64,000 bases of DNA from Achromobacter pestifer (GTDB taxonomy: Bacteria; Pseudomonadota; Gammaproteobacteria; Burkholderiales; Burkholderiaceae_B): the NCBI RefSeq assembly GCF_902859625.1, contig NZ_CADIJX010000005.1, positions 434,001 to 498,000 of the forward strand. Direction: 5' to 3'. The notes under the pieces were generated by a model, which was not told the origin of the DNA, ran no database searches, and saw only the letters and a program-made list of their open reading frames with translations. Positions 33,161 to 41,385 of the stretch are shown in pieces. The position numbers and the translations under genes are program-made. Within the stretch, counting starts at the first letter, position 1. The number at the start of each line of letters is the position of its first letter.

Positions 33161-35617
33161 TCAAAACTGATACTTGACCCTCAGCCACACGTTTCGCGGA
33201 TTTCCATAGGTATACCCGTTGTACCCGCCCAATCCTGCGTAGTAACGCTTGTCGGTCAGGTTCTCCACATTCAATGACGTGCTCACATTCTTGCTGATGT
33301 CGTAACGCGCCATCAATCCCAGCAGGGTAAGCCCACCCTGCCTCACTCGCCCCAATCCGTAGTATTCGTCGAAATAGATGTCGCTCTGATAACTCAGGCT
33401 ACCGCCGACGGTCAGCTTGTTCCAATCGCCCGGCAGCCGATAGCTGGTGGCGATCCGCAGCAATCGGCGGGGATAGGTCGGATTCATCAACACGTCATGC
33501 TTGTCCCGCTTCGCGTGATACGTATAGCCAGCCATGACTTGCCATCCCGCCAGCACCTCACCCGCGGCGGTCAGTTCAAAGCCCTGACTGCGAGCGCCCT
33601 TCTCAGCCCGTTGCGGCGCGGTGCCGTCCGGCAGCGGCGGTGCGCCAACGTCATCGACCCCAACGTTGTCTTCCTGCGTCCTGAACACGGCAAAGCTGGT
33701 GTTCAACGCACCGTCGAAGTGTTCCCCCTTGATGCCCAGCTCCATGTTCTTTCCGCGCTTGGGATCCAGCACCTGGTTGTTGCGGTCACGCGCGGTGTTG
33801 GGCTGAAAAATGTCGGTGTAGCTGGCGTAGACGGAGTAATTCTGGCTGACGTCGTAGACAATGCCTGCGTAGGGGGTGAAGACGCTGCTTTCCCGGGTAG
33901 GGGCGGCAACGGTGCGGTGCCCATCGCCGCCATCAGCCCATGACCGGTCCCAATCGGTGCTGCGGTACCAGGACACGCGGGCGCCCAGCAGCAGGGATAA
34001 CGGATCGGCCAGCTTCAGGCGCGTGGAGCCATAGAGGGCGCGTTCCTCCGTGTCGGTGCCGAATTTGAAGGCGGGATACGGAAAATCGGGTTTCGGGATG
34101 GCCGACATCTGGTAAATGTTGATCGGCCGTTTATCGTCGCCACCGGGCACGGCGCTGGTGCCCGAGACCCAGTTGGAATAGCTGTTCAGGTTGAAGCCCA
34201 CGCTGGCTTGATGCGTGCGGCCGAACAATTGGAAGGGCCCGGTTGCATAGATGTCGAAGGACTTGTTCGTGCTGCCAGCGGGGTTGTTGCCCAGATCCAG
34301 CACACCCTCGCCGGTGTCGGGGTTGATGTCCGACGGCCACAACCAAAGGTCGCCGCCGTAACGCTTGCGATCGTTCTTCATATAGGCGGCTTCGGCCTTC
34401 ACCCGCCATTCGTTCGCGAAGCGATGCTCCAGATTCAGGAAGGCGCGCTGCGTGGTCATGTTCCAGACGCTCCAGGGCGTGCTGGAATTGAAGGATCGCG
34501 GCAGATCCGTGCGCGTGCCATCGTTGAAGTACAGCGGGCTCTGGCCGAAGTTGGCGCCGTCGATGGCGGTCTTCTCGTATTCGTAGCCGGCAGTCAGCAG
34601 GGTGTTGGCGGTCAGGTCGGCTTCGACAATGCCGTAAAAAACATCATCCTTACGCTTTTTGTCGTCGATGAAACTGTCTCCCGCGCTGTGCGAGGCCACA
34701 ATACGCCCGCGCACCGAGCCCGATGCGTTCAGGCCACCGCGCAAGTCCGCTTCCGTCAGATAGCGGTTCCATGAGCCCGCGCCCGCAGTGACGCTGCCCG
34801 CGAATTCCTCGGTGGGCCGTTTGCGCACCAGGTTGATGGCGCCGCCGGGCGTCCCCACGCCGTTGAGCAGGCCCGCCGCGCCGCGCAGAACGTCCACCCG
34901 GTCATAGATGGCGGTGTTGAACATGCTGGCCTCGGCCGCCACGCCGCTGAAGGCCAGTGTCGGCAAGCCGTCGATCATCGTATTCAGCTCAAAGCCGCGC
35001 GACGTGAAGCGTACGCGCTCATCCAGCCGGTCTGCCACGATGCCCGGCGTCTGGCGCAACACCTCATCCAAGGTGACCAGGTTCTGGTCGTCCATCTGCT
35101 GGCGAGTGACCACGCTGATGGATTGAGGCGTTTCACGCAGAGACAGCCCCATGCGCGTGGCGACGCCGGAAGCAGGCGCGGTGTAGGACCCCGACCCTTC
35201 CGTCGGGGCATCGCCGTCACGATTCCCGGTGACTGTCACGGCGGGCAAGGACGTGACCTCGCCCAGAGGCAGCCTGCGCAGGGTGTAGCCGCCGTCAGGC
35301 CGCCGCGCGGATTCCAGGCCGCTGCCGGCCAGCAACTGACGCAGTCCCTCTTCAAAACCGTAGGTCCCGTTCAGCCCTGGCGACCGCAGGTCTCGCGTCA
35401 ACGCCGGATCAAAGGAAAGCAGGACGCCTGCCCGGGCGGCGTATGCGGAGACTGCCGCGCTGAGTGGCCCTGGCTCGATGGCAACCGTTACCTGCCCGCT
35501 GGCCGTCTGCGCGTGGGCTGGCGCCATCATGCCCGCCAGCGGAAATGCGAAAGCGGTTGCGCCGCGCAAGGCATGACGGAAGACGCTTGCGCGCAAATGG
35601 GAAAAACGCGGGGGCAT
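33161..35617 (-). CDS. TonB-dependent siderophore receptor with STN domain (cassette 4)
   Basis: 818 residues. ATG 35617 is chosen because GGAG lies eight bases upstream; a GTG at 35626 sits on that site. Signal peptide to about residue 37 (AGMMAPAHAQ), STN domain (VTVAIEPGPLSAAVSAYAARAG), TonB-box-like SLPAVTVTGNR, plug (LRETPQSISVVTRQQMDDQN, DRVDVLRGAAGLLNGVGTPGG), barrel ending WLRVKYQF. Closely resembles the cassette 1 receptor in plug and barrel layout (YASYTDIFQPNTARDRNN versus YASYTSIFKPQAYRDRNN), so the two are probably paralogues. Ligand unknown. Confidence 0.94.
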   Translation of the reverse strand: MPPRFSHLRASVFRHALRGATAFAFPLAGMMAPAHAQTASGQVTVAIEPGPLSAAVSAYAARAGVLLSFDPALTRDLRSPGLNGTYGFEEGLRQLLAGSGLESARRPDGGYTLRRLPLGEVTSLPAVTVTGNRDGDAPTEGSGSYTAPASGVATRMGLSLRETPQSISVVTRQQMDDQNLVTLDEVLRQTPGIVADRLDERVRFTSRGFELNTMIDGLPTLAFSGVAAEASMFNTAIYDRVDVLRGAAGLLNGVGTPGGAINLVRKRPTEEFAGSVTAGAGSWNRYLTEADLRGGLNASGSVRGRIVASHSAGDSFIDDKKRKDDVFYGIVEADLTANTLLTAGYEYEKTAIDGANFGQSPLYFNDGTRTDLPRSFNSSTPWSVWNMTTQRAFLNLEHRFANEWRVKAEAAYMKNDRKRYGGDLWLWPSDINPDTGEGVLDLGNNPAGSTNKSFDIYATGPFQLFGRTHQASVGFNLNSYSNWVSGTSAVPGGDDKRPINIYQMSAIPKPDFPYPAFKFGTDTEERALYGSTRLKLADPLSLLLGARVSWYRSTDWDRSWADGGDGHRTVAAPTRESSVFTPYAGIVYDVSQNYSVYASYTDIFQPNTARDRNNQVLDPKRGKNMELGIKGEHFDGALNTSFAVFRTQEDNVGVDDVGAPPLPDGTAPQRAEKGARSQGFELTAAGEVLAGWQVMAGYTYHAKRDKHDVLMNPTYPRRLLRIATSYRLPGDWNKLTVGGSLSYQSDIYFDEYYGLGRVRQGGLTLLGLMARYDISKNVSTSLNVENLTDKRYYAGLGGYNGYTYGNPRNVWLRVKYQF

Positions 35618-35683
35618 GACGGGCACTCCAAAGGTTGGTCTTACCCTCGTAGCCAGATAAGACGCGCAAAGTGCTAGTCGCGG

Positions 35684-36670
35684 TTACAAATTCATGGCGC
35701 CGGTTTGCGGCACGATCGATACCCAGTAGCGCGTGCGATAGCGCAGGCTCAAGCGCAGGGTGTCGGCAATGCTCGCCAGCACGCGGTCGGTGTCCGCCAG
35801 CGGGAACGCGCCAGAGATCGGCAGGTGCATCACCTCGGGTGCGCAATCGACCCAGCCCGTCCGGTAGCGGGAAAGCTCGCGCAGGAACGCATTCAACGGC
35901 ATGTTGTCGACTTGCAGCATGCCGTGCTGCCACGCCGACGGATCGCCCGTCAGCGGCTCGGGTTGAGCGGTGCGCCCCCCCGTAAAGCGCAGACCCATGC
36001 CGGCCGGCACGATCCGCGCGTCGTCGTCCGATGCGCCGGAGACGGCCACCCGCACCGCACCTTCCAGCACTTGCACGGCCGATACGCCGTCATCGCGCCT
36101 GACCACGAAGCGGGTGCCCAACGCCGTGATGCTGCCCTCGCGAGTCCGAACGATAAAGGGCCGTGGGCGGCGCTCCGGGTCGGGCGCGGTCTCGACCAGG
36201 ATTTCCCCCGCATGCAGCGCGATCAGGCGTTGCTGCGCATCGAACAGCACGTCCATGGACGTCGACGCATTCAGCACGACGCGGCTGGCATCAGCCAACG
36301 CCAGGTCGCGCCTCGCCCCCACCGGCGTCCGATACTGCGCCACCCAGCCGCGCCACGCCTCGTCGCGATACGCGAACCAGGTCGCCCCCCCGGCGCTGGC
36401 CAGCACGATCAGTTTGCCCAGCGCACGTCGTCGGGCGGGTGACCACGGCTGACCCAACACCGGCAGAACGCCCTTGGGCAAGGTGTCAAAGCGTCGTGTC
36501 AACGCTTCAGTGCGCTGCCAGGCCCGTTCGTGCTCAGGATCGGCCTGGCGCCATGCCTGCCATTCCAAGCGATCGGTCTCGGTGGCGGTGCCCGACGTCA
36601 GCCTCAAGAACCAATCCACCGCGCCATCCAGCGCGCGCGGGTCGATGCGCCCTGCTCCGCCAGCGTTCAC
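35684..36670 (-). CDS. FecR-family anti-sigma regulator (cassette 4)
   Basis: 328 residues from GTG 36670, which overlaps the sigma stop (GTGA); an ATG at 36688 would overlap the sigma gene further. Sigma-binding N terminus (GAVDWFLRLTSGTATETD, WQAWRQADPEHERAWQR), membrane helix about 85-105, FecR domain (RRDLALADASRVVLNASTS) and C-terminal receptor-contact region (GMLQVDNMPLNAFLRELSRYR, ISGAFPLADTDRVLASI). Middle gene of a sigma-fecR-receptor operon reading leftward; 66 bases separate it from the receptor. Confidence 0.92.
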   Translation of the reverse strand: MNAGGAGRIDPRALDGAVDWFLRLTSGTATETDRLEWQAWRQADPEHERAWQRTEALTRRFDTLPKGVLPVLGQPWSPARRRALGKLIVLASAGGATWFAYRDEAWRGWVAQYRTPVGARRDLALADASRVVLNASTSMDVLFDAQQRLIALHAGEILVETAPDPERRPRPFIVRTREGSITALGTRFVVRRDDGVSAVQVLEGAVRVAVSGASDDDARIVPAGMGLRFTGGRTAQPEPLTGDPSAWQHGMLQVDNMPLNAFLRELSRYRTGWVDCAPEVMHLPISGAFPLADTDRVLASIADTLRLSLRYRTRYWVSIVPQTGAMNL

Positions 36671-37173
36671 GGCGCCACATCCAGGCAATGGCGCAATGCG
36701 CGCGCGATATAAAGTCGCACCGAGCCCACGGAAACACGTAAGGTCTTGGCGATCTGGGCGTGGGTCAGGCCTTCAAGCTGGCAAAGCAGGAACGCACGCC
36801 GCACGGGTATCGGCAGGCCGTCGAGCATGGCATCGATCTCGAACAAGGCTTCCAGCGCCAGCGCGCGCGCCTCGGGCGACGGGGCATGCGTCTGAGGCAG
36901 TGCGGACAGCGTATCCAGGTAGGCGCGTTCAAGATCCCTGCGCCGCAGGTGATTGACCATCAGGCCATGCGCAATGGTCGCCAGATAGGAGCGCGGCTCG
37001 CGGATGTCCCCCGGTTCTCGGCGGGCCAGCACGCGCAGATACGTGTCGTGCACCAGATCCGCTGCGTCGAAGGCGCACCCCAACTTCTTGCGAAGCCAGC
37101 CCTGCAACCAGCCCTGATGGTCTTGGTACAGCGTATGAAGGGAGTGCTGCGGGGTCGGGTCGGAAGCAGCCAT
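36667..37173 (-). CDS. FecI-type ECF sigma factor (cassette 4)
   Basis: 168 residues from ATG 37173. Region 2 (FDAADLVHDTYLRVLARREPG, EPRSYLATIAHGLMVNHLRRRDLERAYLD) and region 4 (LTHAQIAKTLRVSVGSVRLYIARAL) are intact. The frame is open far upstream, antisense to the penicillin acylase gene, but that extension has no sigma homology. A Fur-box-like sequence lies about 20 bases upstream. It controls the downstream fecR and receptor. Confidence 0.93.
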   Translation of the reverse strand: MAASDPTPQHSLHTLYQDHQGWLQGWLRKKLGCAFDAADLVHDTYLRVLARREPGDIREPRSYLATIAHGLMVNHLRRRDLERAYLDTLSALPQTHAPSPEARALALEALFEIDAMLDGLPIPVRRAFLLCQLEGLTHAQIAKTLRVSVGSVRLYIARALRHCLDVAP

Positions 37174-37518
37174 GGAAACGCGCGAACATAGATGAGAATG
37201 ACTACAATTTACAACATCGGCTCTGGGGTTGGGAAAAAACCATCGCCCCTGAGTAAAAGTATCAGACTGCAATTTCATGCATTGGATGACCGGCTGGCCT
37301 CTCCTGCCGCCCAAGCCGCCCCCGGAGCCCATCCGGCAGCGCCCCCAGGCGCGGCCGCGTGCGTGGCCGGCGTTACAAGCCCACTCAGATTTCATCAAAT
37401 AAAACACCTCGAGCGCCTCGCCTGATTTAGTTCTATGGCTTGCTTGCGGGCGCGTCCGGCGGCATGACGCCCTGGGGCCTGTAGGCATATACAAAAGCAA
37501 TAATCTCGAGGAGGAGCC
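37174..37518. other. 345-base divergent intergenic region
   Basis: It holds the Fur-like site at 37194-37212 and the GAGGAGGAG ribosome site of the acylase just before 37519. The middle (37290-37400) is very G/C-rich without a convincing gene or hairpin. Confidence 0.4.
37194..37212. promoter_or_regulatory. Fur-box-like sequence before cassette 4 sigma gene
   Basis: GAGAATGACTACAATTTAC agrees with the Fur consensus at about 12 of 19 positions. It is an A/T-rich island 21 bases before the sigma ATG, which would let Fur block initiation. Confidence 0.5.
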
Positions 37519-39981
37519 ATGCGTATTCTTTATCGCAGGATCGCCGCATCGCTGGCGAGCGGGCTGATTGTCTTGGTGGCTGGCTGCGCCGCGCCGGGCG
37601 GCAAGAAAGACACGATCAACATGGCGGGACTGTCCCAGCCCGTGGAGATCGTCAGGGACAAGCACGGCGTGTCGCATATCTATGCGCAGAACCAAAGCGA
37701 TCTGTTCTTTGCCCAGGGTTTCAGCGCCGCGCGCGACCGCTTGTGGCAACTGGACCTCTGGCGCCGTCAGGGCGAAGGCAAGATGGCCGAACAGTTCGGC
37801 CCGCGCTTCATCGAGCAGGACCGCGCCGCCCGCCTGTTCCTTTTCCGTGGCGACATGCAAGCTGAATTCGCCAGCTACCATCCCGAGGGCAAGGCCATCC
37901 TGACCGCCTTCGCGAACGGCATCAACGCCTACGTGAATTGGGTCAAGGCGAATCCCGAACAATTGCCACCCGAATTCAAGCTGACCGGCACCGAACCCGG
38001 CTATTGGAGCCCGGAGACCTCGCTGATCCGCATCTACGCGCTGACGCGCAACCTCAACGAGGAAGTCAAGATGGCGCAGCAGGTCGCCAACTTGGGCCTG
38101 AACAACGTGCAAGGGCTAAGCACCTTCGAGCCGCCGCTGGCGTTGCAGGTGCCGGCGGGCCTGGACGTGCGTCAGATCGACAAGACGATCCTGGCCGATT
38201 ACGCCCTGGCGCGCGATGGCCAGAAATTCGTCGCAGCCGACTTCCCGCGCAGCCCGCTTGCCGCCGACGAGCGCGCAAGACTTGCCAACGCGCTCTCGGA
38301 AGGCAGGCTGGCGTCGCTGGACCCGGATTTCGATCCGATGGCGACCCGCTATGAAAGCAACAACTGGACGATTGGCGGGCAGCACACCGCCAGTGGGAAG
38401 CCCATCCTGGCGGGCGACCCGCACCGCTCCATCACCATGCCCTCGCTGCGATACATGGTGCACTTGAACGCACCGGGCTGGAATGTGATCGGCGCCGGAG
38501 AGCCCGCGTTGCCCGGCGTATCCATGGGTCACAACGACCGCATCGCCTTCGGGCTGACGATCTTTGCGTTCGGCGACGAAGAGGATCTCTACGTCTATGA
38601 CACCAACCCGGCCAATCCCAGCGAATACCGATACAAGGGGGGTTGGGAAAAAATGCGCCAGGTCGACGAGTCCATTCCCGTGCGGGGCGCAACGCCCGCC
38701 GTCCGCAACCTGAAATTCACGCGCCACGGCCCGGTGATCCACGAAGATCTGGTGCGGCACAAGGCCTACGCCTTGCGGGCCGCGTATCTACAGTACCCGG
38801 GCACGGCGGCTTATTTGGCCAGCCTGCGGTTGAACCAGGCACAAAACTGGAACGAGTTCGTGGCCGGCATGGAGAAGCACTACACGCCCAGCGAGAACAT
38901 GGTGTATGCCGACGTGGACGGCAACATCGGCTGGTTTGGCGGCAGCATCGCGCCGATCCGTCCGCGCGCCGACTGGTCAGGCATGCTGCCCGTGCCCGGC
39001 AATGGCGATTTCGAATGGGCCGGCATCCTGCCGGGCAGCGCGTTGCCCAGAGCCTACAACCCGCCCGAAGGCTACGTCGCCACCGCCAACGAGTACAACC
39101 TGCCCGCCGACTTCGCGTACAAGGACATGTCGGCGCGCACCTGGGCCGAACCCTACCGCGTGCAGCGCATACGAGAAGTCCTGGCCGAAGGCAAAGGCCT
39201 GACGGTGCAGCAATCCCAAGATCTTCAGTACGACAATCTCTCCATCCCGGCCCGCACCCTCGCGGGCTATGCCAAGTCCCTGAATTCGGCCGACCCCGCA
39301 ACGAATGAAGCGCTGGCCCTGCTCAAGGATTGGGACTATCGCATGGGCGCCGACTCGCGGGCCGCCTCGGTCTATGCATTCTGGTTGCCCGAAGTCGTCA
39401 AGCGCGTGACGGATCTCTACGTGCCAGCCAACGGCCGCGCGGCCTTCGGCGAACTCTCTACCCGCAAGACGCTAGAGAAGCTGGCCACTCCCGACGCGGC
39501 GTTCGGCCCCACGCCGCAGCAAGGCCGTGACGCGCTGCTGCTGCAAGCGCTGGCCGACGGCACCCAAAAGCTGCGGGCAAAGCTTGGACCGGATGCGACC
39601 CAGTGGCAATGGGGCAAGCTGCATCACATCCAGTTCGAGCACAGCCTGGCAAGCCTGCTGCCGCCTGACACCGCCCGCGCCTATGGCACGCCGCGCTATC
39701 CGGTCGGCGGCGACAACGACACGGTGCATCGCGGTACGTTCCGCAAAACCGACTTCCGTCAGATCAGCGGTTCGTCGTACCGCCAAGTGATCGATGTGGC
39801 CAACTGGGATAACTCGCGCGTCCAGAACGTCCCGGGACAATCGGCGGATCCCCGCAGTCCGCATTATCAGGATCTGCTCAAGGGTTGGGCCACGGGGGAA
39901 TATTTCCCCATGGCGTTCAGCCGGACCAAGGTGGATAGCGAACGCGCGGACACGCTGACACTGCGGCCTTCCGGTAACTGA
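37519..39981 (+). CDS. Penicillin acylase-family N-terminal nucleophile hydrolase, lipoprotein
   Basis: 820 residues from ATG 37519 behind a repeated GAGG site. Lipoprotein signal with lipobox VAGC (LIVLVAGC). The alpha-chain region has VEIVRDKHGVSHIYA and FAQGFSAARDRLWQLDLWRR. Ser280 in YESNNWTIGG is the expected autocleavage site and beta-chain nucleophile. The beta chain has AGDPHRSITMPS, VSMGHNDRIAFGLT and DVDGNIGWFGG. Family members hydrolyse penicillins, cephalosporins or acyl-homoserine lactones; the substrate here is unknown. A terminator follows at 40000-40031. Confidence 0.92.
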   Translation: MRILYRRIAASLASGLIVLVAGCAAPGGKKDTINMAGLSQPVEIVRDKHGVSHIYAQNQSDLFFAQGFSAARDRLWQLDLWRRQGEGKMAEQFGPRFIEQDRAARLFLFRGDMQAEFASYHPEGKAILTAFANGINAYVNWVKANPEQLPPEFKLTGTEPGYWSPETSLIRIYALTRNLNEEVKMAQQVANLGLNNVQGLSTFEPPLALQVPAGLDVRQIDKTILADYALARDGQKFVAADFPRSPLAADERARLANALSEGRLASLDPDFDPMATRYESNNWTIGGQHTASGKPILAGDPHRSITMPSLRYMVHLNAPGWNVIGAGEPALPGVSMGHNDRIAFGLTIFAFGDEEDLYVYDTNPANPSEYRYKGGWEKMRQVDESIPVRGATPAVRNLKFTRHGPVIHEDLVRHKAYALRAAYLQYPGTAAYLASLRLNQAQNWNEFVAGMEKHYTPSENMVYADVDGNIGWFGGSIAPIRPRADWSGMLPVPGNGDFEWAGILPGSALPRAYNPPEGYVATANEYNLPADFAYKDMSARTWAEPYRVQRIREVLAEGKGLTVQQSQDLQYDNLSIPARTLAGYAKSLNSADPATNEALALLKDWDYRMGADSRAASVYAFWLPEVVKRVTDLYVPANGRAAFGELSTRKTLEKLATPDAAFGPTPQQGRDALLLQALADGTQKLRAKLGPDATQWQWGKLHHIQFEHSLASLLPPDTARAYGTPRYPVGGDNDTVHRGTFRKTDFRQISGSSYRQVIDVANWDNSRVQNVPGQSADPRSPHYQDLLKGWATGEYFPMAFSRTKVDSERADTLTLRPSGN

Positions 39982-39999
39982 AGAGCCGCTACGAATGCA

Positions 40000-40031
40000 A
40001 GGAGCCGGGCAACTGCCCGGCTCCTTTTTAT
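40000..40031 (+). terminator. Rho-independent terminator of the acylase gene
   Basis: An 11-bp stem (40000-40010 with 40015-40025, AGGAGCCGGGC/GCCCGGCTCCT) with an AACT loop and a following TTTTTATT tract. Confidence 0.92.
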
Positions 40032-40084
40032 TCGTGCCTGCTCAAACGGCGCGCAGGCCACGGTCTGCCATCGTCAGACTGCCG

Positions 40085-40897
40085 TCATTTCTTTGACGCA
40101 TCCTGCTCGACAACCATGTCCAGCACATACACCTTCGACGGCGCATCGGCGGGCGGGTTCTTCCAGTCGTAACGTTTCACGCGCAACACCGTCCGCACGC
40201 CATCGTGGTGCTCGTAGCCTTCAATCGACTGATAAAGCGGATGCCACTTGTCCTGCGTCGGCTGCTGGATGCCTGCCTCGTTGTAGCGGCGTTCACGCAC
40301 GTTCAGGCACTGGTAGCCGGGAATCAGCGGGTGGCTGCATTCCACCTTCTTCGCAGCGACTTCCAGGAACATGATTTCGCCGGCGCTGCCATACAGCGTC
40401 TCGGGCGTCGGTTCACCCACAAACTTGAGCACGCTGCCATCTTGCGCCACCAGTTCCAATGCGGGCTCGGCGGTATCGCCGGATAGCGTCGCCCGCAGAT
40501 CACCCTTGATCCGCTGGCCGATCTCGGCATCCAGCTGCATCAGGCTTTGCTCGCAAGCCTTCATCGTGGACGCCAGGTTATTCACATGCAGCACGCCGTT
40601 CTTGTAGGTATACCCGCCGAACTGCGCGTTGCAGCCACCGCGAATATTCAAGGCATCGCCTGAGAACGTCAGGCGCAATTGCTGTTCGATCCCTTTCTGA
40701 AGCGCGGCAATCGGCTTGCCGGACGAATCAGTGGCAGACGCCAGACGCCAGTAATACGCGGGCAGGGTCAATTGACTGGCGGGCGAGGTGGCGGTGGTGT
40801 TGGGCATGGAGGACGATCCTTCGCTGGGGGAGGAAACCGGGGCGCAAGCCTGAAGCAGCGCGGCGCACACGGACGCAAGGAGGATTGTTTTTTTCAT
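40085..40897 (-). CDS. META-domain lipoprotein with DUF4377-like C terminus
   Basis: 270 residues from ATG 40897 (AGGAACG upstream). Lipoprotein signal with LLQAC. The first domain (YYWRLASATDSSGKPI, LNIRGGCNAQFGGYTYKNGVLHV, KACEQSLMQLDAEI) is a META/HslJ-type domain. The second (AAKKVECSHPLIPGYQCLNVRER, QSIEGYEHHDGVRTVLRVKRYDW) matches the DUF4377 pattern. META proteins of the HslJ type are linked to antibiotic or heat-stress tolerance, but no function is proven for this combination. Single gene. Confidence 0.82.
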   Translation of the reverse strand: MKKTILLASVCAALLQACAPVSSPSEGSSSMPNTTATSPASQLTLPAYYWRLASATDSSGKPIAALQKGIEQQLRLTFSGDALNIRGGCNAQFGGYTYKNGVLHVNNLASTMKACEQSLMQLDAEIGQRIKGDLRATLSGDTAEPALELVAQDGSVLKFVGEPTPETLYGSAGEIMFLEVAAKKVECSHPLIPGYQCLNVRERRYNEAGIQQPTQDKWHPLYQSIEGYEHHDGVRTVLRVKRYDWKNPPADAPSKVYVLDMVVEQDASKK

Positions 40898-41385
40898 GGT
40901 TCGTTCCTGTAAGCCGGATGGCACTGATGAAAAGCGGCATTCTACGTCCACAGTATGGACGAATCAGGCGAACAGGCCCCCAGACAGTTTCAAGATCTTG
41001 CTGCATGATCTGCCCTCGAATCCAGGCTACGGCAAGCCTGGCAACCCCGCGTCATGCGGCAGCAACAGGGGTTCGGCCGTTCCATTTCTCGCCTGCGGAC
41101 TCGATCCGCAATTACAGTCTGACACCATACCTGCGCTACACCCCGCAGGTCTTTGATCCCTGGCACATCCAAAATCAGCACTTTCTTGGCGCTTACTTCC
41201 AACGAACACGAAGTGCTTGCCCGACTGACCGGCCGCCAACGTGAAGGGCCGCGCAAGATGGCGCCAGGCAGTCCGATCCGCGCGACATGGCCGCTTCGGT
41301 TTGCATCGGGCTCGGACTCCCTTCCGTTAAGCGGCTGCCCGTTTCCGTGACGCACCGCTCACCGGAAACCCTACCCAGCGACGGT
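40898..41385. other. 488-base gap with no recognisable gene
   Basis: It lies between the META lipoprotein start and the end of the helicase-nuclease gene. Frames of 70-120 codons exist on both strands, but none has a ribosome site, family motif or consistent codon bias. The stretch is less G/C-rich than its surroundings in parts (40910-40960). Confidence 0.4.

Noticed and set aside
37174..38112. Upstream extension of the cassette 4 sigma frame
   Set aside because: It is antisense to the penicillin acylase gene and shows no sigma-factor sequence before ATG 37173.
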